64,000 nt of DNA from Salarias fasciatus (Eukaryota > Chordata > Actinopteri > Blenniiformes > Blenniidae), in the NCBI RefSeq assembly GCF_902148845.1, contig NC_043754.1:23712431-23776430 (forward strand). The letters are read 5' to 3'. The position numbers and the translations under genes were made by a program. Shown one piece after another: positions 25,935-35,759 of this stretch (position 1 is its first letter; the number at the start of each line of letters is the position of its first letter). Below the pieces are notes generated by a model, which was not told where the DNA came from, ran no database searches, and saw nothing but the letters and a program-made list of their open reading frames with translations.

Positions 25935-28900
25935 ATGGCTGCCGTGAAAGCGCTGAACCCTAAAGCAGAGGTGGCCAGAGCCCAGGCCGCCCTGGCCATC
26001 AACATCAGCGCGGCCCGGGGGCTGCAGGACGTACTGCGGAGCAACCTGGGACCGAAGGGGACCATGAAGATGTGAGCGCCGCCGGAGCCCTTTGTGCAGC
26101 ACGCCTGCTAATGCTAACGGATGCTAACTATGCTAAGATGCTAACGTTAATAGCACTTCGCCGGTTTGCTGTTGGTTTTCAGAGCTGTGCACTCAGCTGT
26201 CACCACTGTAATCCTCAAAATAATCCAAGTCTGTCCCAAATGAACAAACTAAAGCACATTGTTGCCGGAGTTGGGCCTCACCGGAGCGGATTTTCCCGGC
26301 GCACGTTGCCCTGCCCAGTCATCGTCATCCGCTTTGAGCTAATGTTAGCATCCGAGCTTTAGCCGTTTAGCACATGATGAAAGCTTACCATTTTCCCACA
26401 AAATGTATTATTATCAAAGAATATGCATCATTTGAATGACGTTCCACCAAACAGTTTTCTTACTATAAGTTGTCTTTTACTCTGTGCAGTTTTTGCTGAC
26501 TTTATGTGAGCCGACAGGTTCATGGCAGTTATAATCCGCAGTTAGCATTTCTGCACACACTTCTGGAAAAGTCTGGAAAGACCCTGATTGGATTCAGCAT
26601 GACAAGAACCGGAGATTTGAGTTTCCTTGCCTCCAGTTAACTTGAACCCCCCTCTGGCTGTCTGGACCCGCAGGCTGGTGTCTGGTGCGGGGGACATAAA
26701 GCTGACCAAAGATGGAAACGTCTTGTTACATGAGATGGTAAGTAGATGATGACATGTCTAATCACATACACACACACCTTACATCTGATCTGCTGCTGCC
26801 CTCCGGCTGCTGTTGTACTGTACTCCAGTGAGTGACCACACCCACAATGCCACTGTCTGCTGCTGCAGTCTGTCCTCATGAGATGTCAACTTTAATGAAG
26901 CCCATCATCTCTGGGGCGGCAGCTCATCCTGCTCGGTGCTATTTTGAGGTGGTGGATCCTGCTTCAAAGTGGGGAAAATAAATCATCATGGGAGGACTCA
27001 TGTCAGTGTGACAGGGGTTTCAGTTGAAGTAAATAGTTATTCTTATCATATTTTGGCTTGCCACGCATCATCCTAAATTGATTCCTCTCCCCTGCTTTGT
27101 CAGTCAGACTGACACGGTTACTTGCTTCACCGCTGCACCTCCCATAATCTCTAGTTCTATTTCTTTTACACATTACATAAACATTTAAAGTATTTGTATG
27201 ACGTGCATCTCCATGACATTCATCTGAATGTGTTTAATCCCTGAACTTGCAGGATTTAGTAGATTTTATAATGGAATTACAAAAGAGAAACTGCAGTCAG
27301 ATAATGTCAAAATGAGGATACTTCTGACAGAACATGTTGCATGGTGACGTCCATATCTTGTAGTCTTAATAATGAAGTGCAGCATTAGCATTACTTATGT
27401 TCTGTTGTTTTGTTTAAGTGTTTTCTTCAGTTTGACAGCTTGGTGTCTGTTTTACTGACTCATTCCGAGTAATTGTGTTTTATCCAGAACTAAAAGAAAT
27501 GCAGCAGTGACAAGAACTGATAGATATTTGAAAGGATTATGTTCCAACTGCTCTCTAAAACAATAACATATTTGATTGCACATATTTGAAGGTGACCCGT
27601 TTTCTGGAGAACTTGTTAAACTTATGAGAAAAATGTTGGTTTTCCATAAGTTCTTCAGACGGGTTGACACTGTGGGTTAATGGTATTTACCTTTACTTGT
27701 TGATTTAAAGCTGAATCTGTGACAGTCCAACTCCGTTTAGGCTGCTTAACAAAAGCTGTGACATGTGTTAGAAATAAAAAGTGTTTCAAGTCAGTAATAA
27801 TGAATTAGAAACTTATTAATCCTTTGAAAGATGCCAGGAGTTTGATTTGCCAGGACTAGAAATATGTTCTTGCCCAGGTGTTGCCACAACAACAAATAAC
27901 ACTCCACCCTCTCACTGTGTGCAGATGTGTGGCTGTATAATTTTAGAAACACGAATGTGGCATAATGTACCTGTGGAACCGCGCCCGAATACACAAAAGA
28001 TGGAACACAACGTCATGTTAATGAAAGTTCAGAGGGGCCACAAGACGTCACAGATTAATCAGCTGTGACGGCTAGAGAGCGTCGCAGGCCGGGGCTGTTC
28101 TGCAGGGCGGCTGTGCCGATAGAGTCTGAGGGAAAGTCTACCAGATTGATACAGAATGTGGACGTATAAATCAATGTATATATGCTTTTTCAATAAATGC
28201 TGAAAATTAACCCACTTAACCCACTTAGAAGTTTAGTAGAGAAAAATAAGGGGCGTCTTTGTTGACATGAATTTGACTCTTTACAGATAAACATTTTTAA
28301 CTGTTTGTTTTAAACTCCAGCAAATTCAGCACCCGACGGCGTCGCTGATCGCGAAGGTGGCCACAGCGCAGGACGACATCACGGGAGACGGCACCACCTC
28401 CAACGTGCTCATCATCGGCGAGCTGCTGAAGCAGGCGGACCTCTACGTCTCTGAGGCGAGTCGTCCTGCGAGTCCCGCCGCCAGCGGGGAGGGCCACACG
28501 CGGGACGGTTGAGTTTGTAACTCTGCTCGTTTTGTGCCGCAGGGTCTTCATCCGAGGATCATCGCCGAAGGGTTTGAGGCGGCGAAAGACAAAGCGCTGA
28601 CCGTCCTGGAGGAAGTGAAGGTCACTCGGGAAATGGACAGAGAGACCCTCATCAACGTGGCTCGCACCTCCCTCAGGACCAAGGTCCACGCAGAGCTGGC
28701 TGACCTGCTGACTGAGGTGAGGCCTGAAAGCCTGGAGCCTGTCTGCTCGGGGTTTATGGGGGGCCGCTTCCGGGTTTTGAACACAGTCGTTTGGCTGTGT
28801 TTGATGACAGAAGCTTTTGTCTGCAGGCTGTGGTCGACGCTGTGCTCGCCATCGCCAAACCAAACGAACCCATTGATCTCTACATGGTGGAAATCATGGA

Positions 28901-29864
28901 GATGAAGCACAAGACGGACTGCGACACACAGTGAGTTCTGTCGCTCGGATCAGCCCAGAAGTGACTCAGTCCTCCACCGAGGAGTCTGAGCACTGCTGCG
29001 TCTCTCCTCCTGCCTCAGACTGATCAGAGGTTTGGTGCTGGACCACGGAGCCAGACATCCCGACATGAAGAAGAGGGTGGAGGACGCCTACGTGCTGACC
29101 TGCAACGTCTCCCTGGAGTACGAGAAGACGGAGGTCAACTCCGGCTTCTTCTACAAGAGCGCCGGGGAGCGGGAGAAGCTGGTGGCGGCCGAGAGGAAGT
29201 TCATCGAGGAGCGCGTGCAGAAGATCATCGCCCTGAAGAACAAAGTCTGCCCCAACGGGGAGAAGGGCTTCGTCGTCATCAACCAGAAGGTACGGGTTCC
29301 AGCAACGTAAATTCAAATATTACTTCTTAAATCCTGCAGTGTGAACAGTGTGTGGTCTCATGAGCACAGTGAACACCCCAGGGTGCCGGCGTGGCTCCCC
29401 TGGTCTCTGAAATCTGTGCTACAGAAACTCTGATCTGTACCTCTGCATTAGGAGAGTCTGCTGCTCCTCCCCTACATGTATTCAGCGGATCGGAACAATC
29501 TACATCCCTCACGCGGAGCGGGCTTCTTATTCTGACCCGAACTGAAGTGAAACGGAGGTATTTGTCTGTTTTGCAGGGCATCGACCCGTTCTCCCTGGAC
29601 GCCCTCGCCAAGGAGGGCATCGTCGCGCTCCGCAGGGCCAAGAGAAGGAACATGGAGAGGTGAGAGGAAGGAGCCGTTCACCATGAAAGGCAGAAAGAAT
29701 TTAATTATTCACAAGAATAGAACGTCCACAAAAAGCCTGCCGATATATCCAGAGTTTTCACAAAGGTAGTTTTCTTCAAGACCACAAGGGAGGCCCAGCG
29801 CCTTTATAATCACAGCCGCAGAACCACAGCAGTCACAACCGGTCTGTCAAGGATTTGTGACACA

Positions 29865-29899
<35 letters not shown>

Positions 29900-32078
29900 A
29901 TCACCTGTCAGGCTCTTGATAAGTTGAGCAGTGGCAGATTTCGTTGCCCTCCTCTGCTGTGGATCCGGTCTGTGAACATTTTTATGTTTAGGTCAGATTA
30001 TGTTGTTGAAGGCGGCGTCTGTCTGCAGAGCAGATCAGATCATGATCAGATGATATGACACACACAGACACCAAAAGCACTTTGACAATCCCACCAAAAT
30101 AAGAACAATGCCCTGGTCGCCTTTTAATGGAAAAAGATTGAAATGTGTTCCTCTTCACTGAAGTCGACCCTCCGTCTGTGTTTTACTCGCTCCTGCTCTC
30201 TGCTGGATGAAGCAGTGAATCGGCTTCCATCAATCTTTAACATTTTACTCAGAAAAGGGAAAATTGCTTAGAACAGGTTCTGCAGGCTGAAAGTTTTTTT
30301 CTGATTTTTGTGTTTTAGGCGTTAAATTTTCATTCTGTGGAGCCGCTGTCTGATTGTCGGTGTTGTTGCTCCTGACTGTGTTTCTGTTTGCAGTCATCGC
30401 CGTGCATGCCTCTAAAGGTTGTTTCCAATATATTTTAACTTAAAGAGACCGCCTGGTTTTTACTTGCTCATTTATTTGTTTTCAGTATTTCAAAATCTAA
30501 TGAGAGTTTTATACATTCCTCTGCTGACATTCAGTTAAACCATGTTACCATGTACTGCCAGATGAAACCAGTTTAGGTGTGTGCTCGTACCACATGTAGC
30601 GGTACGGGCACATGTGGTAGAAACACACATGTGGCACTGGCACACACACACTGACTCATCGCTCCTGAACCATATTGAACTGAAGAACAAAACCCTGAGC
30701 GCCATGTGCCGGTCCTCTGCAGGCTTACCCTCGCTTGCGGCGGCATCGCCATGAATTCAGTGGATGATCTCACGCCCGAGTGTTTGGGAAACGCCGGTCT
30801 GGTTTATGAACACACGCTGGTGAGTGCCGGGGTTTTTGAGGAGGGAATTAACTCATGGTTTGTTTTTTTTGTAACTCTTTACCTTTACATGTTTTTGAAA
30901 TTTCTGAGTGATAATGTTGTTGATGATTTCCCACAATGCCGTTTGCAGGGAGAGGAGAAGTACACGTTCATCGAGAAGTGTGGAAACCCTCGCTCGGTCA
31001 CCCTGCTGGTGAAGGGACCCAACAAACACACCCTCACACAGATCAAAGACGCGGTGCGGGACGGTCTGCGGGCGGTCAAGAACGCCATTGAGGACGGTAA
31101 GCGGCTCTGGGAGACTGGCTTCTCCGAACGGCGGCCTCGCCACGCGCACAGCGAACACCCGGAGACGCCGTGTGGCGCTCTCCGGTCCTCCACGTCTGTG
31201 CCACAGTCACTCTGGTCTTTTCCTCTGCATTAGGAGAGCCTCGGTCTCTGCTACATGTATTCAGCTGATCAGAACAAACTCCCCCAGTGCGTTTCCTTCA
31301 GCCGCCTGTCGCTCCTCTGCTGTTTTCTGAGCTCCGCTTTGTTTTCAACTCGTCGCCCCGCAGGCAGCATAGTGTCCGGCGCCGGGGCGTTCGAGGTCGC
31401 CGTGGCAGACGCCTTGGTAAAACACAAACCCAACGTGAAAGGCAGAGCCCAGCTGGGAGTCCAGGCTTTTGCAGACGCCCTCCTGATCATCCCCAAGGTG
31501 AGCGAGTGGCTGCTGCTGCTGCTCAGGTTTCCGGCTTTCACAGAGAGCCGTTCAGCTGGTGGCAGGAGGGAATATCAAGGGAAGTTGTGCGACACTGGGC
31601 ACGGCGTGCTTCATGGGTTGCGTGTCGTTGCAGGTCTTGGCCCAGAACTCGGGCTACGACCCCCAGGAGACCCTGCTGAAGCTGCAGACGGAGTACAAAG
31701 AGTCCGGCCAGCTGGTGGGAGTCGACTTGAGCACAGGTCAGAAACACTTTTCAATCCCGGCTTTAGGGTTAAACTCTTACCATGACAGGGACATGGATCG
31801 TCTTCAGCTCCGGCTGATGGAGTGTTGGGTTGTCTTTGTGTTTCAGGCGAGCCGATGGTGGCCGGAGAGGCCGGCGTTTGGGACAACTACAGCGTGAAGA
31901 AGCAGCTCCTCCACTCATGGTGAGGATCCTTCTTAAACCGATGGATTTGATGCTGCTCCTCAGGGTTTTAACGTACTTCTTATGTGTGTGTGTGTTTTTC
32001 CACAGCACCGTGATCGCCAGCAACATCCTGCTGGTGGACGAGATCATGCGAGCCGGGATGTCTTCCCTCAAAGGTTAA
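25935..32078 (+). CDS. cct6a: T-complex protein 1 subunit zeta (CCT6A)
   Basis: The 13 coding exons give exactly 531 residues, the usual length of the family: 25935-26071, 26674-26737, 28321-28455, 28543-28716, 28827-28930, 29019-29289, 29577-29659, 30723-30819, 30949-31096, 31364-31497, 31634-31736, 31847-31919 and 32006-32078. The protein is one of eight subunits of the cytosolic TRiC/CCT ring, which folds actin, tubulin and other clients using ATP. Visible group II chaperonin motifs include [20 protein letters not shown], the nucleotide-binding GDGTT (residues 89-93), [14 protein letters not shown] and the C-terminal VDEIMRAG. The exon ending at 28455 is followed by GCGAGT, so that intron uses a GC donor. 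Two introns (29290-29576 and 31097-31363) host H/ACA snoRNA candidates. A polyadenylation signal ATTAAA lies at 32383-32388. Confidence 0.98.
29363..29500 (+). ncRNA. H/ACA-box snoRNA candidate, copy 1, in cct6a intron 6
   Basis: The 5' hairpin is closed by AGCACAG (29363-29369) and CTGTGCT (29414-29420), with an inner CCAGG/CCTGG stem. It is followed directly by ACAGAA (29421-29426), which fits the H box AnAnnA. The 3' hairpin is closed by TCTGATC and GATCGGA, with an upper TGCAT/ATGTA stem and an AGGAG/CTCCT tip. The ACA box is at 29495-29497, three bases from the predicted end. The presumed pocket lies 14 bases before the ACA, as the H/ACA rule requires. The 138-base length is typical. A related copy lies in intron 9 with compensatory changes. 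Mammalian CCT6A introns are known to host H/ACA snoRNAs (SNORA15 as I recall), but orthology is not established here. Confidence 0.75.
29866..29897. repeat. (CA)n microsatellite in cct6a intron 7
   Basis: About 15 CA units within the long intron 29660-30722. The rest of that intron shows no gene-like feature apart from a short hairpin at 30588-30619. Confidence 0.95.
31146..31279 (+). ncRNA. H/ACA-box snoRNA candidate, copy 2, in cct6a intron 9
   Basis: The architecture matches copy 1. The 5' hairpin is closed by GCACAG (31146-31151) and CTGTGC (31196-31201), with an inner CCGGAG/CTCCGG stem. The 3' hairpin is closed by TCTGGTC and GATCAGA, with TGCAT/ATGTA above it and AGAG/CTCT near the tip. 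The ACA box is at 31274-31276. The pocket-to-ACA distance is again 14 bases, and the right pocket strand TTCAGC is identical to copy 1. Stem bases differ from copy 1 but still pair. The H-box position reads ACAGTC, which departs from AnAnnA in its last base, so this copy may be weaker or use a shifted H box. Confidence 0.7.
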
Positions 32079-33332
32079 AGGTCACCGAAAGAGGCCGCCG
32101 CCGTTCTCATGCTCACGGGGACCGTTGTTCACCCGACGTTCCGGTCGACGCGTTCCCTCCTCTCGGCACTCTGAAGCACCCCCGCTGGACGGACGTCCCG
32201 CCGTCAGCGTTCAGTCACCACAGCGTCTGTCAGATATCATCGTCATCGGTCGACTTTTTTTTTTTTTCTTCGTGGATTTTTCAACGCCTCCCCCCTCAAA
32301 TGATTGGTTTATTTATGAGATTTTGTTTAAAAAAAAAAACGGAAAAAGCACTGACCTCTGCCACTCAGTTTTCTTTCTACTCATTAAAGGTTTTCTTGGC
32401 TCTTGAAAGTTTCTTGTTCTGTTTGTGAAGGTTGTACCTTTTAAGTTCCAGCTGTCAGACGGGTGTTGGAGCTCGGAGGAGTCCTGTCCTGCAGAGTTTA
32501 AACGATTTTCTGATCATTTTATCATAACATGTATAAGGAGTACCTCGGTGTGCTGCAGGAGGCAGACGCCTTCAGGATACTCCTGATGTGGAGTATTTAC
32601 ATTTACTTCAGCTCATTATTTGCGGTTCCGAAATCAGTAGATTGTGTGAATCTCTCAAAAGTGCTTTACACAGAGATATAATCTTTCCATAGTGTCCTGG
32701 GTGGGTCGATATCTTGCCTCAGTTCGTGAAAAAGTTTTTACTTTTACCATATACCTATATTCAGTTTAAAAGGGAAAAAAAAAGCACAAATTTACAAAAA
32801 ACTTAAAATATCAAACTTTCTTTTGAAATTATTCATCTATTTTACTCAATGAGCCATCAAAGTTTGAACTAGTTTCAGTAGACTGATCCTGAAATACAAC
32901 TCCTAATGTATATTATATCAGAATAAACATTAAATACATAATACAAAATTACAGACTGATATTAAAGCCAGTTCATCTGGTATTCCTATTATGTGTATTT
33001 TATTGGGCTCCAGTATGAATCTCTGAAATTAAGAAAAACGCTCAAACATTAAATGAAGCCTGATCAAATCACATTTTTTGTCATTTTTATTACGATCTCA
33101 AATGTTTTTAAATTCACACCAAGACAAAACCAGGGTTTAAAGCGGAACGTTTCACTTTGCGCATTTCACACGGAGCTCATTTATGGTTGCACCATTTTCC
33201 CAGAGGAAAGGATGGATAAAAGAAGAATATCTAACATATAGAAGTTTATATTCGGTTTAATGTTAAACGTCGCGTTTCCTCCTGGTTTCCTGTCGATGTT
33301 CTTTTAAACCTTCTTGGTGAAAATCACCGCTA
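32079..33332. other. cct6a 3' UTR and spacer to sumf2
   Basis: The first 300 bases are cct6a 3' UTR ending after ATTAAA (32383-32388). The rest is A/T-rich, with no gene or clear repeat family recognised. The sumf2 promoter must lie in the right-hand part. No TATA box is obvious. Confidence 0.6.
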
Positions 33333-35702
33333 ATGGCGTCGTGGCTGCTTCCGGTGCTCCTGCTGTCAGTGGCGGGTGAGCTTCACACTCCCTGTAATGT
33401 GGCCAACATAAAAACACAACAATGAGTTTCAAACTGCTTCCCAGCTGCGGAGGAGATGCTGGACATCCCGGGAGGAAGCCTGCTGATGGGAACCAGCGCG
33501 GCCGACGGGAGGGACGGGGAGTCCCCGGCCAGAGAGGTCCCGGTCCTGCCGTTCAGGATGGACAGATACCCGGTGACCAACTCCGACTTCAGGTGAGGAC
33601 CGGCGGCGTTCAGGCGGATCTCAGATCAGTGCGGGCATTTCAGCCAGAGACGGCGTTCTGTTCTGTTTCCACAGAGAGTTTGTCCGAGCCGAGAAGTATA
33701 AAACTGAAGCGGAGACGTTTGGTTGGAGTTTTGTGTTTCAGGACTTCGTGTCAGATGAGCTGAAAAGCAAAGTCACGCAGAGGATCGAGGTACTGCTCTC
33801 ACTGTGACTTCAGGTTTAATGGATCCAGCTCATCACTGCCCAGAACAAAACATTTTAGGATCTCAGTTTATGTGAAAGTCTAATTCACAGTTTTGCATTC
33901 AGGTAAAACTACTGTTCCTTTGCTTACATTTTAATTTAAACAATGTTATCAGCCTTATTGAAGTCCTGATACTCAGAGGATGAGTTCACACTCAATACAT
34001 TATATTGTTCTGTTTTTATTTTATATCATGTTTGAACGTAGCTTTGTAGGTATAAAGCAGGAAACCTTCTGTTAAAAGAATGAATTTACTTGGCTGTGAA
34101 ATCCAGAAGGAGTCTGAGGAAACCCACACACGGAGAGAACATGCAAACTCCACACTGAAAGGCCCGGCTGGTATTTGAACCTGCAACCTTTGTATTTTCT
34201 TCCTGAAAAACAACAACCAAGAGAAGGTGAATGGAGAGAGTCAGAGTCGTGATCTTTATCTCGTGTTTCTGCAGTCTGCTCCGTGGTGGCTGCCGGTAGA
34301 GCGGGTGTCCTGGAGACAGGTGAGGAGCTTTCCACTTCCCTTCCACCAGGTGAGGATGTCCTGAGCTGCTCTCACGCCTCCCATCCTTCACTCTTCAGCC
34401 CTCAGGACCCGGCTCGGGGATCCGCGAGCGCCTGGACTTCCCGGTGGTTCAGGTGAGCTGGAATGACGCCCTGGCCTTCTGCCGCTGGAAAGACAAGAGG
34501 CTGCCGACGGAGGAGGAGTGGGAGTGGGCGGCGCGCGGCGGGCTGCAAGGTGCGGCGCTCACTCCGACAGTTTGAACATGGAAGCAGTTCGTTTCTCTAC
34601 AAATACAGAGACTTTTAACTACGTTTGAGATTTCACACAAGAATTTCTCTCATCAACAATGAGGGATTTTTTTTTCCATATCAAGTTTGCTCATAAACTG
34701 AATCCTGACTTCATTGTTTGTGCTCCAGGCCGGACGTATCCGTGGGGAAATAAGTTCCAGGCCAACAGAAGCAACCTGTGGCAGGTCTGTACGACCCGCA
34801 GCAGCCGGAACAGCTCGGCGTTTTAGAGCCTTTAACGCTCCTCTAAACCAGAAAACCCTGAAAGCAGAGGCTTTTTACCTCGATTCAGTGTTTAATAACA
34901 CCAGTTTATCTGTTGATTATGTCAATGATGCTATTAAATTAAACTTGCTCATCAGCTAAATCTAGCCTATCCCACTGGATCCTTTCTTATTTCTTGACAT
35001 CCCATCATACCTCTTCATGGGGTTAGGTCTGATCTCCGCTGGGTGTTTATTCCTTATAAAGCACTTCAGCTTTTCTGTCTGTGAGAAATACTATACTAGA
35101 TGTAATTTGGCGGTCGTCCCCTCCTCTGGCCCTCCGCCTCACCTCTGGCTCTTAGCGTTCACAGACATCCGATTGTTTTTTTTTAACTCTTTATTTTCTG
35201 GATGTGTCAGGGCTCGTTTCCAGATCAAGACGCAGCAGAGGACGGCTATCACGGCGTCTCTCCCGTCGCAGCGTTTCCTCCTCAGAATAGTTACGGTAAC
35301 TGAGACCGAGCTGCCTGGAAACACAGACGGAGGTTTCATCCTCTGGAACCAGAGATCAGGGTGTGCGACTCCTCCTGCAGGGCTGTACGACATGATGGGG
35401 AACACGTGGGAGTGGACGTCCTCGCCGTTTCCGTCCGCCCGGCAGATGTTCGTGCTGCGCGGGGCGTCCTGGATCGACACGGTGGACGGCTCGGCCAATC
35501 ACAAGGCTCGGGTCACGACCCGGTGAGATGACTGTGGCTTTAAACGCACTGCTTTTCTAAATGATGAACTCCTGCTGAATGTGGGTTTGGATTCCACAGG
35601 ATGGGAAACACTCCCGACTCCGCCTCGGATAACCTGGGGTTCAGATGCGCCGCCGACGCCGCGCAGAAACAGCAGAGGACCAAAGACAAGGCAGAACTGT
35701 AG
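33333..35702 (+). CDS. sumf2: Inactive formylglycine-generating-enzyme paralogue SUMF2
   Basis: The nine coding exons give 295 residues: 33333-33375, 33445-33592, 33675-33789, 34275-34319, 34399-34549, 34729-34784, 35211-35295, 35381-35522 and 35600-35702. Residues 1-14 ([14 protein letters not shown]) form a signal peptide. The FGE-sulfatase domain follows, with [70 protein letters not shown] and [17 protein letters not shown]. The segment between RGASW and MGNTP lacks the catalytic cysteine pair of SUMF1, as in other SUMF2 proteins. The protein is therefore not expected to make formylglycine; mammalian SUMF2 binds SUMF1 and inhibits sulfatase activation in the ER. The C-terminus KAEL fits a KDEL-type ER-retention signal. 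A polyadenylation signal AATAAA lies at 35754-35759. Confidence 0.96.
34115..34190 (-). mobile_element. SINE fragment in a sumf2 intron
   Basis: On the minus strand this reads AAGGTTGCAGGTTCAAATAC (box-B-like) followed by GTGTGGAGTTTGCATGTTCT. It is the same teleost short-repeat family as the copy at 5872-5990, in opposite orientation and lacking its head. Confidence 0.65.
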
Positions 35703-35759
35703 AAACAAGAAGAGTTCACGTGAGCCTGGAGAGAGTCTTTAATTACATGACTAAATAAA

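Noticed and set aside
26741-26790. C/D-box-like GATGATGA and CTGA in cct6a intron 2
   Set aside because: No closing stem and no C'/D' boxes; the match is expected by chance.
28297-28863. 188-residue open frame on the minus strand
   Set aside because: It is an antisense shadow of two GC-rich cct6a exons and shows no protein family features.
35017-35526. 169-residue open frame on the + strand
   Set aside because: It runs through two sumf2 introns. The spliced exons 35211-35295 and 35381-35522 account for the real coding sequence.
35557-35580. C/D-box snoRNA (ATGATGA followed by CTGA) in the last sumf2 intron
   Set aside because: The two boxes are only about seven bases apart and no terminal stem is present.
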